From positions 1-20,869 of the forward strand of contig DATBRC010000021.1 of NCBI GenBank assembly GCA_036560485.1: a stretch of DNA of 20,869 nt. The letters run 5' to 3'. The position numbers and the translations under genes were made by a program. The notes beneath the pieces are model-generated. The model had not been told where the DNA came from. It saw nothing but the letters and a program-made list of their open reading frames with translations, and did no database searches. The DNA comes from DATBRC01 sp036560485. Its GTDB lineage: Bacteria; Pseudomonadota; Gammaproteobacteria; Burkholderiales; Burkholderiaceae_D. Below, one piece after another: positions 14,162-20,869 of the stretch (the stretch's first letter is position 1; every line of letters begins with the position of its first letter).

Positions 14162-14820
14162 ACAGGATGGGGCACCATATAACCAACGCCACGAACATTC
14201 TTGATGAAATCCGTCCCTAATTTTTTTCGTAAATGATGGATATAGACTTCTACGGTATTGCTTTCGACCTCATCATTCCAGCCATATAATTTTTCTTCCA
14301 ATTGCGTTTTAGAGACGACGCGTCCTGGGGGATCGATCAATGCATGCAGCAAGGCGAATTCACGTGCCGACAATATCAACGACTGTCCATGTAGCGAAAC
14401 ATCATGACTGGCAGGATTGAGAATCAATCCATTGCACACAATCATCGTTTGAGAACGTCCAGCATGGCGTCTTAGCACGGCGCGGATGCGCGCAAATAAT
14501 TCGTGCAAATCAAACGGTTTCACCAGATAATCATCGGCCCCTGTGTCGAGTCCTGTAATCCGCTCCGCTGTCGTATCGCGCGCAGTCAGAATCAAGACCG
14601 GGGCATTGCCACCTTGCTGACGATAATCGGTAAGTACGTCCAACCCCTGTTTCTTCGGCAAGCCAAGGTCAAGTAGAACGAGATCATAAACGTCATTTGA
14701 TAGGGCTACTGCGGCAGATGCGCCATTTCTTACCCAGTCAACCGCATAATTTTGGATGCGCAAACCTTCCTCAATGCTTTCGCCAATCATTTGATCGTCT
14801 TCTATAAGTAGTATCCGCAT
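14158..14820 (-). CDS. OmpR-family response regulator (QseB/PmrA type)
   Basis: A 220-residue DNA-binding regulator. The receiver shows Asp8/Asp9, phospho-acceptor Asp51 (LVLLDLGLP), Thr79 and Lys101 (YLVKPF). The C-terminal winged helix ends in VEVYIHHLRKKLG and VRGVGYMV, as in the PmrA/QseB/TctD subgroup. AAGGAAAA precedes the ATG. It forms an operon with the kinase and perhaps the acyl carrier protein. Two TTAA-type half-site pairs with five-base spacers lie in the divergent region ahead of the COG4705 gene, making that gene, and possibly this operon, a likely target. Confidence 0.93.
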   Translation of the reverse strand: MRILLIEDDQMIGESIEEGLRIQNYAVDWVRNGASAAVALSNDVYDLVLLDLGLPKKQGLDVLTDYRQQGGNAPVLILTARDTTAERITGLDTGADDYLVKPFDLHELFARIRAVLRRHAGRSQTMIVCNGLILNPASHDVSLHGQSLILSAREFALLHALIDPPGRVVSKTQLEEKLYGWNDEVESNTVEVYIHHLRKKLGTDFIKNVRGVGYMVPHPV

Positions 14821-14958
14821 GTCGTTTTCCTTGCCGCAATGTTTAGTTGAAACTGTACGCTCTCCCAGCCAGTTTGATTACGGAATTTTCTCGGAAATAT
14901 TCATCAATATAAACATGCGGTACTACGTAAGTAGCCGATAAATTATATAGAGGCAAAA

Positions 14959-14975
14959 ATTAAAGCTGACTTAAA
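14959..14975 (+). promoter_or_regulatory. PmrA/QseB-like box 1
   Basis: ATTAAA-N5-CTTAAA: two TTAA-centred half sites with a five-base spacer, the geometry bound by PmrA-type regulators. It lies 65 bp upstream of box 2 in the divergent region between the response regulator and the COG4705 gene. Confidence 0.45.
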
Positions 14976-15023
14976 AGGCACAGATTTTGAGGCTTTCGTG
15001 ACCACACGCGAATTGACGTTGTG

Positions 15024-15057
15024 CTTAAGTGCGCTTTAAGGCTCGTCTCCGTATGAT
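15024..15057 (+). promoter_or_regulatory. PmrA/QseB-like box 2 and promoter of the COG4705 gene
   Basis: CTTAAG-TGCGC-TTTAAG (15024-15040) matches the PmrA-box pattern of direct half sites with a five-base spacer. Eleven bases after it comes TATGAT (15052-15057), a good -10, without a matching -35. This is the layout of a promoter that needs an activator bound over the -35 position. Confidence 0.6.
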
Positions 15058-15102
15058 GGCGCATAACTATTTGAAATTTTCAGAAACGACGGAGGTAATT
15101 CT

Positions 15103-15864
15103 ATGCATGACCAAATTGAACAAGGCTTGAGCAAGGTCCCGCAGGTGACGTTGCTTTTCTGGATCATCAAGATCGCTGCGACTACGCTAGGGGAAACCGC
15201 CGGCGATGCCGTGTCGATGTCGATGAATCTGGGTTATTTGATTGGGACGGGTATTTTCGCAACCATTTTTTTCATTGCTGTATGGGCGCAAATCAAGGCG
15301 AAGAAGTTTCACCCCTTCCTGTATTGGCTCACCATCATTGCCACGACGACTGTCGGCACGACCATGGCTGATTTTGCAGACCGCTCGCTTGGCATCGGCT
15401 ATACCGGCGGATCGACGTTGCTGTTCGTCCTGTTGATGGGGTCTTTGGCGATTTGGCATAAGACACTCGGGTCGGTTTCGGTCGATACGGTCAATTCACC
15501 GAAAGCAGAAATGTTTTATTGGGTCACGATTATGTTTTCGCAAACGTTGGGCACCGCGCTGGGCGATTGGACTGCCGACACAGCCGGGCTTGGGTACAGT
15601 GGCGGTGCAATCATTTTCGGCAGCCTTCTGGCCATCGTAGCAGCCGCCTATTACTGGACAAACATATCAAAGACGGTGCTGTTTTGGGCGGCGTTTATCT
15701 TGACGCGTCCACTTGGCGCTGTGTTGGGGGATTTTCTCGACAAGCCGATCAACCATGGAGGGTTGGCATTGAGCCGTTACACTGCATCGGCAGCGCTGCT
15801 CGTCTTCATCACTGCTTGCATTTTGATTTTTCCGCAGCGTGCGGGGAAAGCTTCAGCCCACTAA
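15103..15864 (+). CDS. COG4705-family multi-pass membrane protein
   Basis: A 253-residue protein, hydrophobic throughout with about eight membrane helices. A pattern recurs four times: ATTLGETAGDAVS, TTTVGTTMADFAD, SQTLGTALGDWTAD and TRPLGAVLGDFLDK, often followed by LGY and a Gly pair (GYTGG, GYSGG). The intramembrane Thr/Gly/Asp residues suggest an internally duplicated transporter or channel-like fold, perhaps for cations. The biochemical function of this family is not known to me. GGAGG lies seven bases before the ATG. It is divergent from an OmpR-type regulator/kinase pair whose predicted boxes precede its promoter, so it is probably the main output of that system. Confidence 0.8.
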   Translation: MHDQIEQGLSKVPQVTLLFWIIKIAATTLGETAGDAVSMSMNLGYLIGTGIFATIFFIAVWAQIKAKKFHPFLYWLTIIATTTVGTTMADFADRSLGIGYTGGSTLLFVLLMGSLAIWHKTLGSVSVDTVNSPKAEMFYWVTIMFSQTLGTALGDWTADTAGLGYSGGAIIFGSLLAIVAAAYYWTNISKTVLFWAAFILTRPLGAVLGDFLDKPINHGGLALSRYTASAALLVFITACILIFPQRAGKASAH

Positions 15865-15902
15865 AATAAGCTCTCCACCCCAATCCAATGAGATGGAATT
15901 TG

Positions 15903-16661
15903 ATGACGCATCGTACAAAAACGTCAACAGCACTTTTTTGTTTAATCATAGTCACTGTCGTTCAGTCGACATGGGCTGGCCCGCCGTTTGTTACCGACGA
16001 TCCCGAACCGGTGGCATATCAGCACTGGGAAATCAATAGTGCAATCAGCAAAACATGGCGTGAAGGATCCGTGTCGGCTGGCATGCCCAGCATCGACATT
16101 AACTATGGCATTGCGCCCAATATGCAATTGCATGCTCAGCCGCGTTATTCGTATGAGCGCACAGCAGCAGGTGGACATTTCGGCATTGACGATACCGAAG
16201 TTGGTGTGAAGTACCGCTTTCTGAATATGGAGCACGATGATTCATCGATCATGGTAGGTGTTTATCCGATGCTGCAATTGCCGACCGGTGATACAAAGCT
16301 GGGGCCGAATCGCGGTAAAGGTCAAACTTTCCTGCCTTTATGGGTGCAGCGTAATAGCAAGAAATGGACCATCTATGGAGGGGCGGGCTATCGCATTAAT
16401 CCGGGAATAGGCAACAAGAACTCGGTTTTTTCGGGAGTAACGATACTTTATCAAGTCACGCCTTCTCTTCAGCTAGGAGGTGAGATGTTTCATGAAACTG
16501 CAACGGCTATCGATGAAACCAGCACATCCGGATTTAACCTCGGTGGCAGCTACAATTTAACGCATGACTACAACCTGCTATTCTCGGCTGGGAAGGGGGT
16601 GAATAATGCTTCATCATCCAATCAACTTTCTGTTTACTTGGCATTGCAAGTACTCTATTGA
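15903..16661 (+). CDS. Outer-membrane beta-barrel protein (phenol-degradation MetA-like / 'transporter')
   Basis: A 252-residue exported protein with a signal peptide (MTHRTKTSTALFCLIIVTVV, cleavage near QSTWA). The mature part begins GPPFVTDDPEPVAYQHWEIN and continues in alternating hydrophobic beta-strands (YGGAGYRINPG, VTILYQVTPSLQLGGEMF), ending in an aromatic residue (ALQVLY) as outer-membrane barrels do. This matches the family annotated as putative MetA-pathway phenol degradation or transporter proteins; the true substrate is unknown. ATG at 15903 is chosen over 15888 because it gives a cleaner signal peptide, although neither has a strong ribosome site. It follows the COG4705 gene by 38 bp and may be cotranscribed. 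Confidence 0.8.
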   Translation: MTHRTKTSTALFCLIIVTVVQSTWAGPPFVTDDPEPVAYQHWEINSAISKTWREGSVSAGMPSIDINYGIAPNMQLHAQPRYSYERTAAGGHFGIDDTEVGVKYRFLNMEHDDSSIMVGVYPMLQLPTGDTKLGPNRGKGQTFLPLWVQRNSKKWTIYGGAGYRINPGIGNKNSVFSGVTILYQVTPSLQLGGEMFHETATAIDETSTSGFNLGGSYNLTHDYNLLFSAGKGVNNASSSNQLSVYLALQVLY

Positions 16662-16716
16662 TAATTTCTTTTATGATGTATAGATTGGTCATTGGTTATT
16701 TATTGTGATTACTTGC

Positions 16717-16740
16717 GTTGGATTATTATTTAAATCCAAC
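16717..16740 (+). terminator. AT-rich hairpin after the outer-membrane protein gene
   Basis: GTTGGATT pairs perfectly with AATCCAAC around the loop ATTATTTA. It lies 55 bp after the stop and between convergent genes. No proper T-run follows, so a terminator role is tentative. Confidence 0.35.
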
Positions 16741-16854
16741 AGTAAGTTAAATAATAATATCAAGCTAGGCAGCTACAAACACTTCTTGTTTCTTGGTCGT
16801 GTGTATCAGTGGCGAGATGTTTGCTACGCGCAGATTTGAGGAAGTTGTGTTTCC

Positions 16855-17502
16855 TCAAGTGGATGTCAAATAATTTTCGGATGGACCAAAATATTCAAAA
16901 ATGTCGGTACAAGAACTGACCGCGATCGCAAGTGTTAAGGCGGACTTTGCGTTCATCTTGCGAAAGATATGTTCGCGGTGAGCTGTGATAGTGCGTTCAC
17001 TTATACCCAGTATTGCGGCGATTGCGCTGCTGGCATGTCCAGTAAACATCAGTTTGAGGACCTCACGCTCTCGCGGCGAGAGCGTAGCCAATAGGCTTTG
17101 CGTTTTCTCTCTGAGAGAATATTTTTTTGACGTGCAGAGCGCCTCAACGATACGACCAAATAAGGTGACATCATCATAGTGCTGATCAAAAAAATCAAAG
17201 GCGCCGCGCCTCAAAACGTCTACTGCCAGTACTGAGTGACCGGGAGAGGCTAGAAAAATCACTGGTAATCTTTGCGTCAGCTTGCGAACAACAAGGATAT
17301 CAAATAAATTTTCTTCTACCCTGTCATCCATTTGTGCATTCAGTAGCACACAATTTCCTTCCAGATCGAAGGCACTGTTTCTGTATAGCTCATCCAGAAA
17401 CGCCTGGCTGGTTTTATAAGCAATCGCTACTAATTTTCGTAATTTCGCCTGCTGTAAAAGTGTATTGCGAATCTCTTCGTCAATATGAATGATATGCAAC
17501 AT
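16855..17502 (-). CDS. LuxR/FixJ-type regulator with a degenerate receiver
   Basis: A 215-residue protein with FixJ/NarL layout. The C-terminal GerE helix-turn-helix is intact: LSPREREVLKLMFTGHASSA (about 141-160), then ISERTITAHREHIFRKM. The N-terminal receiver fold is recognisable, but the phospho-acceptor Asp is Asn55 (CVLLNAQM), and the conserved Lys-Pro of the FDFxEKP motif reads Gln107-His108 (FDFFDQH). The acidic pair near residue 8 (HIDEE) is kept. It therefore should not be activated by ordinary aspartyl phosphorylation. GGGGGAGG lies eight bases before the ATG. No kinase sits next to it, and its targets are unknown. Confidence 0.85.
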   Translation of the reverse strand: MLHIIHIDEEIRNTLLQQAKLRKLVAIAYKTSQAFLDELYRNSAFDLEGNCVLLNAQMDDRVEENLFDILVVRKLTQRLPVIFLASPGHSVLAVDVLRRGAFDFFDQHYDDVTLFGRIVEALCTSKKYSLREKTQSLLATLSPREREVLKLMFTGHASSAIAAILGISERTITAHREHIFRKMNAKSALTLAIAVSSCTDIFEYFGPSENYLTST

Positions 17503-17732
17503 TCAAACGCCTCCCCCAGTAAAACGCCTCTGATGAAAATCAAACAGCGCGGTACAAACTCATTTCATGCGTGCCGACTAAAATAATTAGCGACAGCAAT
17601 GGATTATTATTCGATTATTTTTTTATTTCAAGAATGCACTATGGTAGCCCATAGCTCCTGTCAAAAAGCTGTCAAAAGCACGACGATGCTGTGGCATGCC
17701 AGCAGGGGATTTGTTGAATGCCATTTCTAAAT

Positions 17733-17746
17733 CAAAGTGCACTTTG
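17733..17746. promoter_or_regulatory. 14-bp perfect palindrome after the TctC gene
   Basis: CAAAGTGCACTTTG is fully self-complementary and lies 11 bp past the TctC stop codon (minus strand). It could help end transcription or be a dimeric-regulator site; nothing more can be said. The rest of 17503-17756 shows no supported gene. Confidence 0.3.
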
Positions 17747-17756
17747 TCACCAAAGA

Positions 17757-18773
17757 CTACTTATTGTTCAGCTGAGCCGCTTCAGGCAACACGGTAACCA
17801 ACCCAGGCTGTCCCGCCAAGCGCCGGTACTGTTTCATCATGTCATGCACATAGATATCCAGTTGGGCACCCGTTTTGTTAAATGGCAGCAAGCCATGCTC
17901 GTTACGTAACCGAATGAACTCGGGGCGTGACAGCATTTTGTTGAAGATGGTCACCCATCGTTGATAGTCAACCTCAGGCACTTTTGGCCCCATGTACACG
18001 CCACGGATATGTGACCACTGAACGTCATAACCACTTTCCTTGGCAGTCGGCACACCATTTAACTGTCCAGGCAATCGTCGATCTGAAAATACCGTCAGTA
18101 TGCGTACAGGCGATCCGCTGCGAATCAGACTAACTGCCTCAGAAACATCAGTGGAAACTACGTCGACATAGCCGCCGGTTAGCGCGATATTCGCTTCGCC
18201 ACTTCCTTCAAATCCGACAAAACGTATCGACTTATAGTCAACGCCGGCAGCGTGTGCGAGTAAAGTGACTTTCATCCAGTCAGGGCCTCCAACCGTCCCA
18301 TCATGACCGAAGACAAGTTTGCCAGGCTGCTTTTTCAGGGCGGCGACGAGTTGCTGTAACGAAGTGAAAGGTGAGTCGGCACGCACCATCAAAACGCCGT
18401 AATCAATACCGAACGCTGCCAACCATTTCACATCGTGTTCAGTGTACTTGCCGAACTTGCCCTCCGCGATGTTGAGCAAAGAGCCGCCTGCAAATGCGAT
18501 CAGGGTATTCGGCTCTGCATTGCGTTGAGTGATGATTGCGTTGTACGCTACCGCCCCAATGCCGCCTGGCATATAGCTAATACTCAGAGGGCCAACTGCC
18601 GCATGCGTTTGTTGTAATCCTTGTTGCACTAATTCACAAGTGATATGAAACCCACCTCCCGGTTTGGCTGGCGCGATGCATTCAGTCCCATTAGCAGAGC
18701 ACACTGCACCGGCAATTAGCATCAGTAAGAGCACAACACGGCAACAATACCAATTAACTAGGATCGATTTCAT
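17757..18773 (-). CDS. Tripartite tricarboxylate transporter receptor (TctC/Bug family)
   Basis: A 338-residue periplasmic solute receptor with a signal peptide (hydrophobic 11-24, cleavage near VCSANG). Bug-family features are PGGGFHITCELVQQGL (about 38-53), MPGGIGAVAYNAI (about 68-80), VFGHDGTVGGPDW and FVGFEGSGEANIALTGGYVD, the loops that hold carboxylate groups of ligands such as citrate. GGAGATAAAAA precedes the ATG. The gene lies 14 bp after the kinase gene on the same strand, so receptor, kinase and regulator form one operon. No TctA/TctB permease genes are in view, which suggests use as a sensor accessory that presents ligand to the kinase. The exact ligand is unknown. Confidence 0.88.
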   Translation of the reverse strand: MKSILVNWYCCRVVLLLMLIAGAVCSANGTECIAPAKPGGGFHITCELVQQGLQQTHAAVGPLSISYMPGGIGAVAYNAIITQRNAEPNTLIAFAGGSLLNIAEGKFGKYTEHDVKWLAAFGIDYGVLMVRADSPFTSLQQLVAALKKQPGKLVFGHDGTVGGPDWMKVTLLAHAAGVDYKSIRFVGFEGSGEANIALTGGYVDVVSTDVSEAVSLIRSGSPVRILTVFSDRRLPGQLNGVPTAKESGYDVQWSHIRGVYMGPKVPEVDYQRWVTIFNKMLSRPEFIRLRNEHGLLPFNKTGAQLDIYVHDMMKQYRRLAGQPGLVTVLPEAAQLNNK

Positions 18774-18787
18774 TTTTTATCTCCGCG

Positions 18788-20221
18788 TTAGACATATGGG
18801 CGATCATTTTCAACATGTTGGAGACAATCTGGACATAACGGAAGTATTACGCACACACTCAGACCAATCCGATCCGGTCCATCGCTTATTTCCAATTTTC
18901 CATGATGTTTCTCGATGATAGTCTTGGTAATCGCCAAACCCAAACCCGCGCCGCTGCTTTGCCCACCTTTGCCACGACGGAACCTTTCACCAGCTGATGC
19001 GCGCTCATCGAGCGTCATCCCAGGGCCATTGTCCGTAATCATCACCCGCGCCATCATGCCGCAAGAGTCGACTATCAAAGTAATATGCCCACCGTTTGGT
19101 ACATAGCGGATTGCGTTGTCAACCAAGTTTCCAATCGCATCGTGCAAGAGTGATTCGATTCCCATTACAAAGACTGATTCATCGGCAACAAACCCGAAGT
19201 CCTGCGCTTTCCGACTCGCTTCTGGAAGAAACATACGCGCGACTTCTTCTGACAGACAGCTGAGATTGATTCGCCGCATTGGTTCGGTTAGAGAATTTTT
19301 GTTGTTTGCAAATGCCAGTGTCAATAATTGATTGACTAGGCGCGTAGCACGGCCAACACTTCCTTGCATGGCCTTTAGCGCCTCGTGGATTCTTGGAAGA
19401 TCAAGCTCGCGCAACGCATACTCCACTTGTGTACGCAGCACCGTAAGCGGCGTACGTAACTGATGCGAAGCATCGTCCAGAAATTGGCGTTGGTTGCGTG
19501 TCTGCTTGTCAAAGCGTTCGACGTGATGATTGATTGCAGCCACCAGTGGTCGCACTTCCAGCGGAACACGAGTCGGGTCAATTGGTGTGAGGTCGTCTTG
19601 TGCTCGATCCTTGATTTCATGGTGCAAGCGCTCAAGCGGTCGCAACGCGATCACGATACCGGCTGTCATCACTAATGCAATCAGCAGCACCAGCAACATG
19701 TCTAGCGCCGCTGCCTGGCGCAGAATATCCCAAGTAAAGGTGGCGCGCGACTCTATGGTTTCTGCTACTTGAATGACAATTCGTTGCGGTTGTGCTCCGT
19801 ATAGCGGTTTGCTGAGACGACGCGCATAAGCCCCTACACGGATCTGCTCTCCAAAATATTTGGCATCGTAAAAATATGGAACATCGGTTTGCAGGACAAC
19901 CTGATGTGGTGGCAAATCAGCGTTACCCAATGTCACCAAGCCATCTTCGGTCGCGACACGATAGAAAACCTTACCATTAGCGGTTAGCTGAAAAAACTCC
20001 AACATAGCGTAGGGCAGTTTCATATTGAGGCCACCGCCGGAGGTAGAGGTGTTGACATCGATCGCCTTGATCGCACCGAGCAAAGAGCGGTCATATGCGG
20101 AATTGGCCGCTACCGCTAGAGCGCGATAATCCAGCCAGAGCTCGCCACATAGGAGGACAATCAGCGCTGGTAATAGCAACACAAGCAGTTGGTACTTAAG
20201 TGTTTTCACCTTGCTCTCCAT
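18788..20221 (-). CDS. tctE: Sensor histidine kinase, TctE type
   Basis: A 477-residue membrane kinase. Helix 1 (about 10-30), a periplasmic region of roughly 130 residues and helix 2 (about 173-193) precede a linker. The phospho-acceptor His253 is in ASHQLRTPLTVL. ATP-binding boxes are NLVDNAIRYVPNGG, DNGPGM and GAGLGLAI. TctE kinases respond to tricarboxylates and phosphorylate TctD. The start is uncertain: ATG at 20221 has GGAAAG upstream, while GTG at 20209 has GGAGAGCAAG just before it and gives VKTLKYQLL, a common kinase beginning. Either way the gene overlaps the end of the regulator gene. The TctC-like receptor gene follows directly. Confidence 0.88.
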   Translation of the reverse strand: MESKVKTLKYQLLVLLLPALIVLLCGELWLDYRALAVAANSAYDRSLLGAIKAIDVNTSTSGGGLNMKLPYAMLEFFQLTANGKVFYRVATEDGLVTLGNADLPPHQVVLQTDVPYFYDAKYFGEQIRVGAYARRLSKPLYGAQPQRIVIQVAETIESRATFTWDILRQAAALDMLLVLLIALVMTAGIVIALRPLERLHHEIKDRAQDDLTPIDPTRVPLEVRPLVAAINHHVERFDKQTRNQRQFLDDASHQLRTPLTVLRTQVEYALRELDLPRIHEALKAMQGSVGRATRLVNQLLTLAFANNKNSLTEPMRRINLSCLSEEVARMFLPEASRKAQDFGFVADESVFVMGIESLLHDAIGNLVDNAIRYVPNGGHITLIVDSCGMMARVMITDNGPGMTLDERASAGERFRRGKGGQSSGAGLGLAITKTIIEKHHGKLEISDGPDRIGLSVCVILPLCPDCLQHVENDRPYV

Positions 20222-20869
20222 CGCTTTCCAAGCAATAGCCAAAGCCGCGCATGGTAACGATTCTCAAAGATGTGCCCGCTAGTTTTTTACGTAACCTATA
20301 CGCCAAAACCTCGATGGCTTCGAGATTGACATCCTCATTGCTGGTAAATATCCGGTCCAGCAATGACTGTTTCGAAACTGACTCACCTACCCGCTGTATC
20401 AATGCCGCCAGCATTGCGTGCTCTCGTGGAGTTAACGCAATGGGCGCATCTGCAAGTTGGAACTGTTTAGTACTGACATCGTAGATTAGCGGCCCGCAAG
20501 TGAGCCGAGTATGCTTGTGCCCCCGGCTACGCCGTATCAGAGCCAGCAACCGCGCCTCCAATTCAGCTAAGGCAAAAGGCTTAGGCAGAAAATCATCGGC
20601 TCCTTCGTTCAGTGTTGACACGCGTTCATTGAGAGAATCGCGCGCCGTTAATATCAACACCGGAACCGGGTTGTCGGAAGCACGCAGAAAATGCAATATG
20701 TCATGCCCGCTTTTACCCGGCAAACCCAGATCAAGAATCGCTGCGTCGAATTCTTCAACCGCGAGAATTCTTTCGGCGATTCTCCCGTCGTTTACCCACT
20801 CAACTGCAAAGCCAGTTTGCGCCAGCGCTTTGATTAGCCAGGTTGCCAATTCCGATTCATCTTCTACTA
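20196..20869 (-). CDS. tctD: OmpR-family response regulator, TctD type (5' end outside the window)
   Basis: The 3' 224 codons of a response regulator; the first few residues lie beyond the right edge, where the frame continues as VEDESELATW. The receiver shows the acidic VEDE, phospho-acceptor Asp (AAILDLGLPGKSGHD), Thr (LILTARDS) and Lys (DDFLPKPF). The winged helix ends in LAYRLRKKL and IVTMRGFGYCLE, typical of TctD. The kinase gene overlaps its 3' end, which fits one regulator-kinase-receptor operon. TctD regulators activate tricarboxylate uptake genes. Confidence 0.9.
   Translation of the reverse strand, partial: VEDESELATWLIKALAQTGFAVEWVNDGRIAERILAVEEFDAAILDLGLPGKSGHDILHFLRASDNPVPVLILTARDSLNERVSTLNEGADDFLPKPFALAELEARLLALIRRSRGHKHTRLTCGPLIYDVSTKQFQLADAPIALTPREHAMLAALIQRVGESVSKQSLLDRIFTSNEDVNLEAIEVLAYRLRKKLAGTSLRIVTMRGFGYCLESDGEQGENT

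Noticed and set aside
1..20869. CRISPR array, rRNA genes or an intact tRNA
   Set aside because: No regularly spaced repeats, no rRNA signatures, and only 3' fragments of tRNA-Asn were seen.

Overview
The window looks like chromosomal DNA of a betaproteobacterium, most likely Burkholderiales/Oxalobacteraceae (Herminiimonas or Janthinobacterium type). This rests on protein flavour: a TctC/Bug receptor beside TctD/TctE, a PmrA/QseB-type two-component pair and a COG4705 membrane protein. No rRNA or intact tRNA is present, so the placement is an inference.

Left block (1-3300): the edge of a non-ribosomal peptide (NRP) locus. On the minus strand an isoprenylcysteine-methyltransferase-like membrane protein (818-1408) is followed closely by the first 261 residues of an NRPS (1-784) that opens with a TubC-type docking domain and a condensation domain. 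Divergently, on the plus strand, lies a 532-residue metallo-beta-lactamase-fold protein (1702-3300) that matches CmlA, the diiron beta-hydroxylase acting on carrier-bound amino acids. Together they predict a small secondary-metabolite pathway using a beta-hydroxylated residue.

Middle block (3432-9499): a compact integrated element of about 6 kb between two identical 45-bp copies of the 3' part of a tRNA-Asn gene. Its right half carries a phage-type replication initiation factor, a small excisionase-like HTH protein and a tyrosine integrase. A run of four strong hairpins sits just upstream of the replication gene. Its left half carries small membrane or exported proteins of unknown function, three of them followed by the same conserved palindromic element, and a small Cys-rich gene split by an in-frame amber stop. 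No Zot, coat or other virion gene was found, so it looks like a satellite or rolling-circle integrative element rather than a complete filamentous prophage. Neither tRNA copy continues into the 5' half, which suggests integration into an earlier att remnant.

Right block (9500-20869): a mosaic stretch with a 217-bp MITE-like sequence (20-bp perfect terminal inverted repeats), a small membrane protein, a zinc-ribbon-like mini-protein, a GNAT acetyltransferase and a secreted protein. These are followed by an orphan acyl carrier protein downstream of an OmpR-type response regulator/histidine kinase pair. Divergent from that pair is a COG4705 multi-pass protein whose promoter region carries two PmrA-like boxes, then an outer-membrane protein. 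Next come a LuxR/FixJ-type regulator whose receiver lacks the phospho-acceptor Asp and the conserved Lys, and a TctC-TctE-TctD set (TctD cut by the window edge) with no TctA/TctB permease beside it.
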